Shown here: in pieces, positions 43,701 to 51,829 of the stretch | Layout: each line of letters starts with the position of its first letter | How positions within the stretch are numbered: position 1 is the stretch's first letter | Assembly (NCBI GenBank): GCA_021780225.1 | Contig: JAJXZF010000023.1 | Location: 16,681 to 80,680, forward strand | DNA length: 64,000 bases | Source: Deltaproteobacteria bacterium | GTDB taxonomy: Bacteria > Desulfobacterota > Binatia > Binatales > Binataceae | Direction of reading: 5' to 3' | Translations under genes and position numbers: made by a program | The notes under the pieces: generated by a model | The model's database searches: none | Told to the model about the DNA's origin: nothing | What the model saw: the letters and a program-made list of their open reading frames with translations, nothing else

Positions 43701-43832
43701 CGGCGTGACGTCGGGCGAGGCGTCGATGGGCAGAAGCGTCATCGCGCGCAAGCCGATCGCGACAAAGACGACGACCAGAATCATCGTCATCAGCCGATTT
43801 TGCAGGGCCGCTTCGAACAGGCGATGCGACAT
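40710..43832 (-). CDS. czcA: HME-family RND heavy-metal efflux pump (CzcA type)
   Basis: A 1040-residue inner-membrane proton antiporter with 12 expected TM helices in two repeats. N-terminal SHRLFEAALQNRLMTMILVV and DASPDVTPNVVQI are typical. The proton-relay segment in TM4 reads DFGLIVDGSVVMVEN, with the two Asp and the Glu of the CzcA/CnrA (HME1/3) type; copper pumps of the CusA type differ there. It therefore should expel divalent cations such as Zn, Co, Cd or Ni. It lies 7 nt after the adaptor gene in the order C-B-A, and a possible sigma-54 promoter lies upstream of the first gene. Confidence 0.95.
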   Translation of the reverse strand: MSHRLFEAALQNRLMTMILVVVFVAIGLRAMTLLPIDASPDVTPNVVQIVTEAPGLGAVEVEKLITFPIEVSMRGLAGISEIRSISRFGLSSVSVYFDEGLDIYFARRLVMERLPSAAAMLPQGYGPPEMTPVSTTLGEIFQFEVVDPHRSLMDLRSVLDWQIAPRLKEVPGVVEVNSYGGQLKTYEVQLRPDSLVAYGLSLENVFRALERNNMSAGGGYIVRNGEQEVIRGSALIGSLEDVGNVVVGSHRGVPIYIRNLGRVAFAPMLRQGAVTHDGKGETVAGVVMLLIGQNSRIVVAGVKARLAQIEPSLPPGVKIVPYYDRSELISRTIDTVAHNLIEGAILVTLLLFLFLGDLRASLIVASVIPLAMLAAFIGMNRMGVSGNLMSLGAIDFGLIVDGSVVMVENIFHRMARERDPARSMAHIVFEAGREVLRPIVFAIGIIIVVYLPILSFQNVEGKMFRPMALTVIFALVGSLVFALTYVPVMASVFLRRTAVGEPWTARQAERIHERLARWIGARPRIVVASSALVLIVSFAIAPFLGAEFIPTLDEGALNLDVMQIPSISLEHAVRTSTAAEKAMLELPEVAHVVSRIGRPEIATDTIGPDESDVYVFLKPRSEWRVRNRDELIGEISRQLARRVPEISYGFSQPIESRVNDMIAGVKGDVAIRIYGDDLDAMMKTGRKIRGVLAGLPGAADLKMIPRYGLPSIDIKIDRAAIARYGINAGDVLDAVETIGGHVVGQVMEGQARFPLQVRFDESARSNLDRLHDIKIAAPDGALIPIAQLARFDQSEGPVSIWRTNLTRQVTVAANVRGVDLATFVSRARFAIASQVQLPRGWRLEWGGQYENLSRASARLMVLAPASLLLILVLLYNTFSSMRFALLIFSNVLIGAAGGILALFLRNLTFSITAGVGFITLFGVSVLNGVVLMSEINRLREAGHPLAYALETGVRDRLRPILMASLVALFGFIPMAVSHGAGAEVQRPLATVVIGGLLTATPFTLYVMPILYGWFAGGSGNSVAAANAENATPAEGLRAID

Positions 43833-43839
43833 GGCTGGC

Positions 43840-44970
43840 TTACTCGCCTGCGGCGCGGACGAAGAGCGTTTTGAGCGCGAGCCCGCCGCGGCTGACGACT
43901 CGATCGCCCGGAGAAATCCCCGAACGAATCTCAACTTGTCCGCCGCCCGCGGCGCCAAGCGTTACGTCGCGGACCTCGTAAACGCCGCTGCCGGCCGGGA
44001 TGAAGACCACCTTGCGGCCGTTGATGTCGAAGACCGCGGATTCTGGCGCGACTACCACTTCGGACATCGCCGCCGCGGAAATTTCGGCGTGGCCGAACAT
44101 CCCGGGTTTCAGCAGATGGCCCGGATTGGGAACTTCGATGCGCGCTTGAACGGTGCGGTTCGCGCGATCTATTTCGTCGCTGACGTAAGTGACGGAGCCG
44201 GCAAAAGTCCGCGCTGGATACGCGTCGACCGCAACCGTCGCTCCAGCGCCCTGGTGAAGTTTGGCAAGGTCGTGTTCGAAAACATTCGCGGTCACCCAGA
44301 CACGGTCCAGGTTGATCACGACCAGCGGCTCGTCATTTCGGTCAACCATCGCGCCCATGGTCAAGTTGCGTTTGACCAGCGTGCCGGAAATTGGAGAAAC
44401 GAGCGCGAAATCGGAAAGCGCGGCCCCTTTCTCCGACCAGCTCAGCGACGCCGGTTCGACGCCCGGAACGAGTATCCGCAAATTCTCGCGGGCGGTTCTG
44501 AAGTTCGCGGCCGCAGTAGCCTGCGCCGCTCGCGCTTCGAGAAGATCTTTGAGTGGAGCGATTTTGCGCGCGTAAAGATCCTCTTCGCGCTTTAGATTTT
44601 GCTTCGCTATGTCGGCCAACGCGCGGGATTTCAAGAACTCGGCCTTGGCTTGTCCGAGTTCCATGCTGCTCAGAATCGCCAGCGGCTGTCCGGCGGCGAC
44701 CTGCTGGCCGGGCTGTGCGATAAGTTTAATCACCCGCGCGGGAATTCGCGTCGCGACGATCGCGACGGCGTTCGCGTCGGGATCGACCGTAGCCGTCGCG
44801 GCGATATCGGAAGCGACTGATTTCGCGGCAACCTTCGTGATCACGATTTCATGTTGCGCAGTGGAATCGGGTGCGAGCTTGACCGTCAGCTTTTCGCGTG
44901 ACGCCGTCGGCGCCGCCCGCGCGCTGGCAAAGAACAACAACGGGATCGCCGCGAATGCCGCCATCTTCAT
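43840..44970 (-). CDS. czcB: RND efflux periplasmic adaptor (CzcB/HlyD family)
   Basis: A 376-residue membrane-fusion protein. A cleavable signal segment (MAAFAAIPLLFFASARAA) leads to the beta-barrel/lipoyl part (ARVIKLIAQPGQQVAAGQPLAIL), a helical hairpin (~110-170), then ALVSPISGTLVKRNLTMGAMV and GHLLKPGMFGHAEI, all typical of HlyD adaptors. Residues 1-45 contain no metal-binding His/Met cluster. It overlaps the outer-membrane factor gene by 4 nt and is followed after 7 nt by czcA, forming one translational unit. Confidence 0.93.
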   Translation of the reverse strand: MKMAAFAAIPLLFFASARAAPTASREKLTVKLAPDSTAQHEIVITKVAAKSVASDIAATATVDPDANAVAIVATRIPARVIKLIAQPGQQVAAGQPLAILSSMELGQAKAEFLKSRALADIAKQNLKREEDLYARKIAPLKDLLEARAAQATAAANFRTARENLRILVPGVEPASLSWSEKGAALSDFALVSPISGTLVKRNLTMGAMVDRNDEPLVVINLDRVWVTANVFEHDLAKLHQGAGATVAVDAYPARTFAGSVTYVSDEIDRANRTVQARIEVPNPGHLLKPGMFGHAEISAAAMSEVVVAPESAVFDINGRKVVFIPAGSGVYEVRDVTLGAAGGGQVEIRSGISPGDRVVSRGGLALKTLFVRAAGE

Positions 44971-46247
44971 CGAATGCCACCGACCGCCAAATCCAGCCCC
45001 ACTTCGGCGGCGGCAAGGTTATATCGCGCGTTAACGTCGCCAATTCGCGCTTCAAAGGCCTGTCTTTCGGCGACGGATAGGCTGAGCAGATCGAGCTTGC
45101 CGGCGACAAAGGCGGCGTCAAGAAGGTCAAAACTTTCGCGCGCCGGGGCAACGATATTCCTGCGGTCAATATCAACCACCTGCAGCGCGGTTTGATACCT
45201 CTCCCATCCCGCCATCACTTCCCGCGAAATTTCCAGATCGAGCGCACGCAGCCGATCGCGCGCTTGCAGCAGCCGTGCCTGATTCTGCGTCGCTTCGGCC
45301 TGGCGCTGATTGAAAATTGGAAGCGGGATGCCGATCATCACGCCGCCGATATGCTCGATATTGTTTTCGTGCGCGCCAAAGACGCCGATCGTGGGATTCG
45401 GCAATGCGAGGCGCCGATTAAGGCGGGTCTCCGTCTCCAGCCGCTCTATTTCGAGCGTCGCGGCGCGATAATCAGGCCGCTGATCTTTGGCTATCGCGAT
45501 TAATCTCTCAGGGTCCGCCGCCAGCGGATCGATCTTAAGATCACCCGATGGCTCGGGCGCCGCTCCCGCCAAGCCGCCAAGCAGCCGGCCGAAACTGAGA
45601 CACTCGATTCGATAACGGCTCTGTGCTTCAGTCAGGTCGCGAATACTCTGGCCATAACGAACCTGCGCAAGGTTCGCATCGATCTGCCCTATCTCGCCCG
45701 CTGTCAGTCTGGCTTTGGCGGCGTCATTGAGCCTTGCGTCAAGAGCCGCCAGTTCACTGAATAATTCCGATTGAAGCCGGGTTCGTATGGCCTCGAAGAA
45801 GCTTAGTTTTACGGCCGCGACAAGCAATCGCTTCTGATTGGCGAATTCCGATTCGGACCGCGCCACGGCGAACTTGGCGCTTCGTCGCCTTAACGCCGGT
45901 TGGCCGAAGATTTCAAGCTGTTGCGCAATGTCGACTCGCCAGTCGGTCGCGTCCGTCTGCCGTGTCCGTTGCCGATAGTCGCCAGTGCCGAGAATTTCCG
46001 GATTGAACTGGCTGACGTAATTGGCGCGCTGCAATTCACCATGAACGAACAGCAGCTCGCGCGACGCCGCGGAGTAATCGGGATTTCCAGCGATCGCGAA
46101 TGCGATCGCCTCCTCAAGCGAAACCCGTCGCGCTGCTGCTGAAGCCGCACACGCCAATCGCGCGAGCAATCCTTCCGCGGAAATGAAAACAGCTATAAAA
46201 AGCGGCAAGCTTTTCGCCCAGAACAAGTCGGACCTCGGTCGAGTCAT
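44967..46247 (-). CDS. czcC: TolC-family outer-membrane factor (CzcC type)
   Basis: A 426-residue exported protein. A signal-like N-terminus (SLPLFIAVFISAEGLLARLACA) is followed by the OEP opening RVSLEEAIAFAIAGNPDYSAASRELL. Long helical repeats follow (RLETETRLNRRLALPNPTIGVFG, RQAEATQNQARLLQARDRL) ending in ARYNLAAAEVGLDLAVGG. This is the typical CzcC/CusC family. It is the first gene of the minus-strand efflux operon, with a 4-nt overlap into czcB. A weaker sigma-54 promoter candidate lies ~85 nt upstream of its ATG. Confidence 0.92.
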   Translation of the reverse strand: MTRPRSDLFWAKSLPLFIAVFISAEGLLARLACAASAAARRVSLEEAIAFAIAGNPDYSAASRELLFVHGELQRANYVSQFNPEILGTGDYRQRTRQTDATDWRVDIAQQLEIFGQPALRRRSAKFAVARSESEFANQKRLLVAAVKLSFFEAIRTRLQSELFSELAALDARLNDAAKARLTAGEIGQIDANLAQVRYGQSIRDLTEAQSRYRIECLSFGRLLGGLAGAAPEPSGDLKIDPLAADPERLIAIAKDQRPDYRAATLEIERLETETRLNRRLALPNPTIGVFGAHENNIEHIGGVMIGIPLPIFNQRQAEATQNQARLLQARDRLRALDLEISREVMAGWERYQTALQVVDIDRRNIVAPARESFDLLDAAFVAGKLDLLSLSVAERQAFEARIGDVNARYNLAAAEVGLDLAVGGIR

Positions 46248-46331
46248 TACAATCGCAAGAAACGCCCGCGTTTTAGATTCAGCGCTAAACTGAGTTAATT
46301 TTCAGAACGGCGAACACCTGGAAGTTTAAGA

Positions 46332-46347
46332 AACACTTTTCGTGCCA
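46332..46347 (-). promoter_or_regulatory. candidate sigma-54 promoter for the czcCBA operon
   Basis: On the minus strand the sequence is TGGCACGAAAAGTGTT. The -24 block TGGCACG is a perfect consensus; the -12 block reads GTGTT where TTGCW is expected, keeping the central TG only. Predicted start would be ~70 nt upstream of the czcC ATG. Because the -12 GC doublet is imperfect, it is weaker evidence than the facing plus-strand site. Confidence 0.45.
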
Positions 46348-46474
46348 TCAAAAATACCGTTTGAAAACCGGCGCTTCCCTGGCGCATAAGGAAAATTTGC
46401 CCCACTCGCGCGCCCCATTGAGGCGAATGTCGCCGTCCAACGCGGAGACGAGTCGATATTCGACGTTTTAGCGC

Positions 46475-46490
46475 TGGCAAGGAGATTGCT
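46475..46490 (+). promoter_or_regulatory. sigma-54 promoter for the sensor kinase/regulator pair
   Basis: TGGCAAGGAGATTGCT matches TGGCACG-N4-TTGCW at every position but one (A for C in the -24 block), with the exact 10-nt spacing between the GG and GC doublets. The predicted transcription start near 46500 would leave an ATG at 46508 almost leaderless but give ~88 nt before ATG 46589, supporting the latter as kinase start. The regulator encoded downstream is itself a sigma-54 activator. Confidence 0.65.
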
Positions 46491-46588
46491 GGTCATTAAA
46501 TTTTCGAATGAATGTGGCCAACGCAGTTGTTATCGAACGATTCGTTCAATGGGCGGAAGGTCGGCCAAAAACAGCTAAACTCTTTCTC

Positions 46589-48058
46589 ATGAGGATCGGA
46601 ACACGGCTGACGCTCGTCTTGTTGGTGGCGTTGACGCCGGTACTTCTCGGATATCTCTATTGGACTGTGCATCATTCGTCGGCGATATACGAAAATGATA
46701 TGCGGCGCGATATTCGCGCCACGGCGCGCAGCCTCGCGCCAGCGATTACCAACGATTTGGCGGCCAATGAATGGGACCAGGTTGACGACGTAATGATTCG
46801 CCTGAGCCGGGTCGGCACGGAAGCGGCTCTGCTTTCGCCGGCCCGCACGGTGCTTCGCGCGGCTCCCGGTTTCCCGGGCGGCGTCCTTAATCGCGCCGCC
46901 GCAGCGCCAGACGCTTCGCTCGGCGCGGAATTCTCGATCGCCAATTCGGGCGTGAACTGGTTCTGCCGCGTCGTGCCGCTTACCGAAAAAACCGGACACA
47001 CCATCGGCTATCTCGTCGTCGCGCAAGATTGGACGGATATCAGCGAGGATCTCCGCGATCGTACGATGGGCTCGATTGTCGCCGCACTGCTGGTGGTCGC
47101 CGTAATCGTCGCGATAATCCCGCTCGCGGTCCGACGCTACGTCTCCGCGCCGTTGCACGAACTTTCGCGCAAGGTAATTGGATTTTCAGGCGATGACTCG
47201 CGCGGCCATGCGCACTCGGCGGACGAAGTCACGCTGCTGACCGAAGAATTCCGCAGGCTGGATGAACAGCTCGAAAACGCCCGCCACGACCTGCTGGAGA
47301 GACATCGCCGAGAACTCGAACTTGAGCGCAAGCTGCAGCACGCCCAGCGTTTGGCGACTATCGGCACGCTGGCGTCAGGATTGGCGCACGAGATCGGCAC
47401 GCCGATGGGAGTCATTCGCGGCCGCGCCGAACTTCTGTTGAACGCCTACCGCTCCGATGAAAAAGCCGCACGCGGCCTCGACGTGATTGTCACTCAAATC
47501 GACCGCGTGACAAAAATCGTGCGGATGCTGCTCGATTATGGCCGCAGCCGCGATTCCGATCGCTCACTGTGCGATATTCGCCAAATCGTGAATCATGCGT
47601 TGACCCTCATCGAAACTGAAGCGGCGCTGAGGAAAATTGCCGTCTTGACCGAAATGGGCGGCCGGCCGCTGAACGTAATTTGCGACGCGGGGCAGCTTCA
47701 GCAGGTATTCGTCAATTTGGCGATGAATGCGCTCGATGCAATGACGCCGGAGGGCGGCACATTGAGAATTTCCGCCGAACGCGAGAGCGTCTGCGGCGGC
47801 GCATCGCTGAAAATAACTTTCGCCGACACAGGCAAAGGCGTTTCGTCGCATCACGCCGAGCAAATATTCGATCCATTTTTCACCACCAAAGAACCCGGGC
47901 ACGGCGCGGGGATGGGGCTGGCGGTCAGCCAATCGATCATGCGCGATCACGGGGGCGACGTGGCTTTCGAGCCGGCTGCCGGCGGAAGCCGGTTTTTCGT
48001 GTCTCTTCCGATCGCTGATGACGGCGCGAGCGACTCACGCCAAAACGACGGAGCGTAA
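46589..48058 (+). CDS. sensor histidine kinase of a sigma-54 two-component pair (ZraS/NtrB type)
   Basis: About 489 residues. TM1 is at residues ~3-26 (TRLTLVLLVALTPVLLGYLY), followed by a ~140-residue periplasmic sensor, TM2 (IVAALLVVAVIVAIIPLAV), a HAMP linker and a coiled coil. HisKA has LASGLAHEIGTPMGVIRGRAELL; the HATPase N-box is QVFVNLAMNALDAM, with DTGKGV and GAGMGLAV. The periplasmic domain is presumably where metal or envelope stress is sensed. It is divergent from the efflux operon and 10 nt ahead of the regulator gene. ATG 46508 is an alternative start, but the sigma-54 promoter position favours 46589. Confidence 0.88.
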   Translation: MRIGTRLTLVLLVALTPVLLGYLYWTVHHSSAIYENDMRRDIRATARSLAPAITNDLAANEWDQVDDVMIRLSRVGTEAALLSPARTVLRAAPGFPGGVLNRAAAAPDASLGAEFSIANSGVNWFCRVVPLTEKTGHTIGYLVVAQDWTDISEDLRDRTMGSIVAALLVVAVIVAIIPLAVRRYVSAPLHELSRKVIGFSGDDSRGHAHSADEVTLLTEEFRRLDEQLENARHDLLERHRRELELERKLQHAQRLATIGTLASGLAHEIGTPMGVIRGRAELLLNAYRSDEKAARGLDVIVTQIDRVTKIVRMLLDYGRSRDSDRSLCDIRQIVNHALTLIETEAALRKIAVLTEMGGRPLNVICDAGQLQQVFVNLAMNALDAMTPEGGTLRISAERESVCGGASLKITFADTGKGVSSHHAEQIFDPFFTTKEPGHGAGMGLAVSQSIMRDHGGDVAFEPAAGGSRFFVSLPIADDGASDSRQNDGA

Positions 48059-48068
48059 CGAGCAGAAA

Positions 48069-49460
48069 ATGGCGCAAGCGACGATTCTTATCGTTGAAGA
48101 CGACGCGGAGATGGCGAGCACGCTGTGCGATATCCTGCGCGATGCTGGATATCGCACACTGAGCGCGCATGCGGGCGCAGAAGCGCTCGATATGCTCTCT
48201 CAAGACGAACCCGATCTTCTCATCTCGGACCTGCGAATGAGCGGAATGAACGGCCATCAATTGCTCACCGAATTCAAACGCAGGAATCCCTCGACGCCCG
48301 CGATCATCATCACCGCGTTCGGTTCGATCGAAAATGCGGTCGACTCGATGAAGCTCGGCGCAACCGACTATCTCACCAAACCATTCGGTAACGACGAACT
48401 GCTGCTCGTCGTTGGGCGCGCGCTCGAGAATCGGCAGTTGCGACGCGAACTGTCGCGGTTGCGCGGAGAACTCGCGCGGAGCTACGGGTTGCCGAATATT
48501 ATCGCGTCGAATCCTCGGATGGTCGGCGCGATCGAAAAGATCCGCCAGGTCGCGGACACGAGCGCAAGCGTTCTGATCACCGGCGAGAGCGGCACTGGAA
48601 AGGAATTGCTCGCACGAGCCCTGCACTTCGGCAGCGCGCGCCGCGATGCGCCCTTCGTTCCGGTGAATTGCGCCGCGATTCCCGAAAATCTGATCGAAAG
48701 CGAGATGTTTGGCTACGTGAGAGGAGCCTTCACCGACGCGCGAAGCGCCAAAACCGGCCTGTTTCAAGCGGCGGAGGGCGGAACTCTGTTCCTCGACGAA
48801 ATCGGCGAGATGCCGATGGCGTTGCAGCCGAAATTGTTGCGAGCGCTGGAAGATAAACGGATCCGCCCGCTCGGATCCACGGTGGAAAGTCCCGTCAACG
48901 TGCGCATCGTGGCTGCGAGCAATATGGATCTGGAGCGCGCGCTGGCGGAGGGCAAATTTCGCGCCGATTTATATTACCGGCTTTCAATGATCGCCGTGGA
49001 CATTCCGCCTTTGCGCGAACGTCCCGAAGATCTGCCGTTGCTAATCCATCATTTTCTCGCGCGAGCGGCCGCCGAATGCGGACGCGAGGCGCCCGCGCTC
49101 GCGTCCGAGGCAAACAATTGTCTGCTGCGCTACGGATGGCCGGGCAACGTTCGTGAGTTGGCGAACGTGATACATAGCGCGGTCATCCTTTCACGCAACA
49201 ACCAGATAACCGTGGCGGACGTCCCGCCGCGGGTATCCGGCGCGCATAATTTCGCTTCCAGCCTGCTGTCCGAAGCGGCCGCGCGTCGCTTGAGCCTGGC
49301 CGAGATCGAACGCGAGTACGTGCGTCTCGTGCTCGCGCAAGTCATGGGCAACAAGACCGAAGCCGCTTCCATCTTGCAAATCGACCGCAAGACGCTCTAC
49401 CGCAAGCTCGAATCCGAATCGCCCGGCGCCTCCGATGCGGTTTCATCCGGAGGCAATTAA
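48069..49460 (+). CDS. sigma-54-dependent response regulator (NtrC/ZraR family)
   Basis: A 463-residue activator: receiver domain (ILIVEDDAEM, phospho-Asp in LLISDLRMSGMNG, Lys in LTKPFG), AAA+ domain with Walker A GESGTGKE, Walker B GGTLFLDEIGEMP, then a Fis-type helix-turn-helix (NKTEAASILQIDRKTLYRKLE). The sigma-54-contacting loop reads GAFTDA instead of GAFTGA. ATG 48069 starts right at the receiver; an upstream in-frame start overlaps the kinase gene. It probably activates both divergent transcripts in response to metal. Confidence 0.92.
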   Translation: MAQATILIVEDDAEMASTLCDILRDAGYRTLSAHAGAEALDMLSQDEPDLLISDLRMSGMNGHQLLTEFKRRNPSTPAIIITAFGSIENAVDSMKLGATDYLTKPFGNDELLLVVGRALENRQLRRELSRLRGELARSYGLPNIIASNPRMVGAIEKIRQVADTSASVLITGESGTGKELLARALHFGSARRDAPFVPVNCAAIPENLIESEMFGYVRGAFTDARSAKTGLFQAAEGGTLFLDEIGEMPMALQPKLLRALEDKRIRPLGSTVESPVNVRIVAASNMDLERALAEGKFRADLYYRLSMIAVDIPPLRERPEDLPLLIHHFLARAAAECGREAPALASEANNCLLRYGWPGNVRELANVIHSAVILSRNNQITVADVPPRVSGAHNFASSLLSEAAARRLSLAEIEREYVRLVLAQVMGNKTEAASILQIDRKTLYRKLESESPGASDAVSSGGN

Positions 49461-49531
49461 AAGCCCGGCTGTCTTTTCGTTAACGGTCGATCAATACTGC
49501 GTCTCGCGAACGCCATTGGCGTCGGAAGCAG

Positions 49532-50635
49532 ATGAAAAAAGCATTGATTGTTGGCGGCACGGGCCCCACCGGGCCGTTTCTGGCGCAGGGATTGATCGAG
49601 CGTGGATATGCCGTGTCGATTCTCCATCGCGGCGCCCACGAGATTCCCGAAATTCCCCCCGAAGTGGAGCATATCCACGCGGACCCGCATTTCCGGGAAA
49701 CGCTGGACGCGGCGCTCGCGGGCCGCGCCTTCGACCTTGCGATCGCCACGTATGGCCGCATTCGGCACGTCGCTGAAGCGTTGCAAGGCAAAGCCGGCCA
49801 ATTCATCGCGATCGGCGGCGTGCCATCCTATCGGGGATATTTCGAAGCGACGGCAAATTTCCCGGCCGGTTTGCCGCTTCCGGTTCCCGAGACGGCCACT
49901 ACTGTCGCATCCGAGACCGAGCACCGATTCTCGTATCTCATCGCCAGCGCCGAACAGACCGTGCTCGCGTCCCATCCTGATGGAACCGTCTACCGCTACC
50001 CTTATGTATACGGTCCGTATCAATTGCTGCCGCGCGAATGGTGCATAATGCGGCGCGCGCTCGATCGGCGGCCTTTCTTGATCCTGAGCGACGGCGGCTT
50101 GGGTCTGATGACCCACGGTTATGCGGGGAATCTGGCCCACGCGGTATTGCTCGCGGTCGATCGGCCGCGCGACGCGGCCGGACAGATATTCAACTGCGGC
50201 GACGAAATTCAATTCACGGTGCGGCAGGTCGTGGAAATCATCGCGGACGAGATGAATCATTCCTTCGAATTCATCAGTCTGCCGAACGAGATCGCATTTC
50301 CGGCGCGAGGACTCACGGTCGAACCGACGCCGCATCACAAGCTCATGGATCTGCGCAAAATCGGGGAACGGCTGGGATATCGCGATCTCGTCCATCCCGA
50401 GGAGGCCATCAGGCGCACCGTCCGATGGTTCCTTGAGCATCAGCCGGAGCGCGGGGGCGAATTGGAACAGCGCCTGCACGACGACTTCGATTACGACGCC
50501 GAAGATCGGCTCGCTGAAATTTATCGTGAAGCGCTCGGCCGCGCCCGCAAATATCACCGTGAGCCGAAACCGACGATGCATCCTTATCCGCATCCGAAGG
50601 AGCCCGGATTGTCGCGCGATCACCGCCAAAGATAG
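49532..50635 (+). CDS. NAD-dependent epimerase/dehydratase family protein
   Basis: A 367-residue extended-SDR protein. The dinucleotide motif is GGTGPTGPFLAQGL at residues ~8-21. Further family features are IATYGRIRHVAEAL, the region IGGVPSYRGYFEATAN, and YPYVYGPYQLLPREW. The canonical Tyr-x3-Lys is not evident (YRYPYVYGP lies near the usual place), so it may be an atypical member with binding rather than epimerase function. It follows the regulator gene by 71 nt on the same strand. Substrate unknown. Confidence 0.82.
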   Translation: MKKALIVGGTGPTGPFLAQGLIERGYAVSILHRGAHEIPEIPPEVEHIHADPHFRETLDAALAGRAFDLAIATYGRIRHVAEALQGKAGQFIAIGGVPSYRGYFEATANFPAGLPLPVPETATTVASETEHRFSYLIASAEQTVLASHPDGTVYRYPYVYGPYQLLPREWCIMRRALDRRPFLILSDGGLGLMTHGYAGNLAHAVLLAVDRPRDAAGQIFNCGDEIQFTVRQVVEIIADEMNHSFEFISLPNEIAFPARGLTVEPTPHHKLMDLRKIGERLGYRDLVHPEEAIRRTVRWFLEHQPERGGELEQRLHDDFDYDAEDRLAEIYREALGRARKYHREPKPTMHPYPHPKEPGLSRDHRQR

Positions 50636-50739
50636 TGCGAGCCGGAATCGATCCGCGCGGCCGGCGAATTTGCGGTCATAAGGTTGCTCAACTAATTTCA
50701 TCGATTAGGTGCGAATCCAACGAATGGAAGCTTCCGACC

Positions 50740-51219
50740 ATGCAGGAACTCATACCGATCGCTGAAAAAATCGCGACGATACTTAAGCAACGCAAACAAA
50801 CCGTCGTAATCGCCGAATCGTCAACCGGAGGATTGATCTCGGCCGCGCTCCTCGCGATACCGGGCGCGAGCGAGTATTACCTCGGCGGATTGGTGATCTA
50901 TACGCTCAAAGCGCGCAGAACCCTGGTCGACCTGCCGGATTCGGCGTTTTCCGGAATGCGCGCCTCGACTGAGCCATATGTGCAATTGATATCGAAGCGC
51001 GTGCGGGAACAGTTCGGCGCGAATTGGTGCATCGCCGAAAGCGGCGCGGCCGGCCCTGCCGGAAACCGCTACGGCGACGCGCCCGGCCATAGCGCGATCG
51101 CGGTCGCGGGTGACGTCGCACGTTCTCTGACCATCGAAACCGGCAGCGCCGATCGCTCCGGCAACATGCGCAAGTTCGCTGTGGCCGGATTGAATTTGTT
51201 GCGCGAATGTCTGGGCTAG
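50740..51219 (+). CDS. pncC: CinA C-terminal domain protein (nicotinamide-nucleotide amidohydrolase type)
   Basis: A 159-residue stand-alone CinA-C domain. AESSTGGLISAALLAIPGAS and YYLGGLVIYTLKARRTLVDL are the family core with the catalytic Ser/Thr region; CIAESGAAGPAGNRYGDAPG is the second conserved block. Stand-alone members such as PncC deamidate nicotinamide mononucleotide in NAD salvage. A GGAAG precedes ATG 50740 and the homology begins there. It lies between an epimerase-like gene and a peroxiredoxin gene on the same strand. Confidence 0.87.
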   Translation: MQELIPIAEKIATILKQRKQTVVIAESSTGGLISAALLAIPGASEYYLGGLVIYTLKARRTLVDLPDSAFSGMRASTEPYVQLISKRVREQFGANWCIAESGAAGPAGNRYGDAPGHSAIAVAGDVARSLTIETGSADRSGNMRKFAVAGLNLLRECLG

Positions 51220-51278
51220 GATCGCACGGCGAAACCGCGCTTGATTCCTGGTCCATCCAACAACGAAGGAGTCCACCA

Positions 51279-51740
51279 ATGCTGCAGGCGGATCAATCTT
51301 TTCCGAATTTCTCGCTGCCGAATCAGGATGGCAGAACGTTGAAGCTCTCGGACTTCGCGGGGAAATGGCTGGTCGTTTATTTCTATCCCAAGGACGACAC
51401 GCCGGGATGCACCGTTCAGGGCAAATCTTTCACCGCCGCGAAAGCCGATTTCGACGCCGCCGGAATAACGGTGCTTGGCGTCAGCCAGGACGGCGTCGAT
51501 TCGCATAAAAGCTTCTGCAACAAGTTTTCGTTCACGATCGATCTGCTCGCGGACGCCAAAGCGGAACTGCTCGGCGCGTGCGGAATCGGACAGAGCGAAT
51601 TCCGCGGCGCCAAATATTGGGATCGCACCAGTTTCGTGATCGATCCCAAAGGCGTGGTCCGGAAAGTTTACCAAAAGGTCAACCCGCAGGGACACGAGCA
51701 GGTGCTGCTCGCCGACATCAAAGCGCTACAAAAAGCGTAA
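51279..51740 (+). CDS. peroxiredoxin (BCP/AhpC-TSA family)
   Basis: A 153-residue thiol peroxidase. The peroxidatic Cys is in YPKDDTPGCTVQGKSF near residue 48, with the active-site Thr/Pro preceding; RTSFVIDPKGVVRKVYQKV near the C-terminus is typical of the BCP class. A second Cys at FCNKF (~85) and one in LLGACGIG may serve as resolving residues. It reduces peroxides with thioredoxin-like donors. An AAGGAG site 8 nt upstream fixes the ATG at 51279. Confidence 0.93.
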   Translation: MLQADQSFPNFSLPNQDGRTLKLSDFAGKWLVVYFYPKDDTPGCTVQGKSFTAAKADFDAAGITVLGVSQDGVDSHKSFCNKFSFTIDLLADAKAELLGACGIGQSEFRGAKYWDRTSFVIDPKGVVRKVYQKVNPQGHEQVLLADIKALQKA

Positions 51741-51770
51741 GACAGATTTCAGACCGCCGTTGAAATCGAC

Positions 51771-51794
51771 GTGGGAGCGCCGCGGCGCTCCCAC
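51771..51794. terminator. perfect 24-nt palindrome between convergent genes
   Basis: GTGGGAGCGCCG is followed directly by its exact reverse complement. No T tract follows on either side, so the element is a possible Rho-independent-like bidirectional stem for the convergent peroxiredoxin and SDR genes rather than a textbook terminator. Confidence 0.45.
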
Positions 51795-51829
51795 ATCGAA
51801 CGGTCGCAGGTTCGAACCGATCCCGCGGT

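Noticed and set aside
41877..43874. A 665-codon plus-strand frame antisense to czcA
   Set aside because: Its composition (Asp/Arg/His-rich) and position opposite a clear RND pump mark it as a shadow frame.
40710..46247. Copper/silver CusCBA assignment for the efflux operon
   Set aside because: The TM4 segment DFGLIVDGSVVMVEN belongs to the CzcA/CnrA type, and the adaptor lacks the N-terminal Met cluster of CusB.
51800..51825. GGTTCGAACC, a tRNA T-arm-like motif
   Set aside because: No D arm, anticodon stem or acceptor pairing can be drawn; the upstream DNA is occupied by the 24-nt palindrome.
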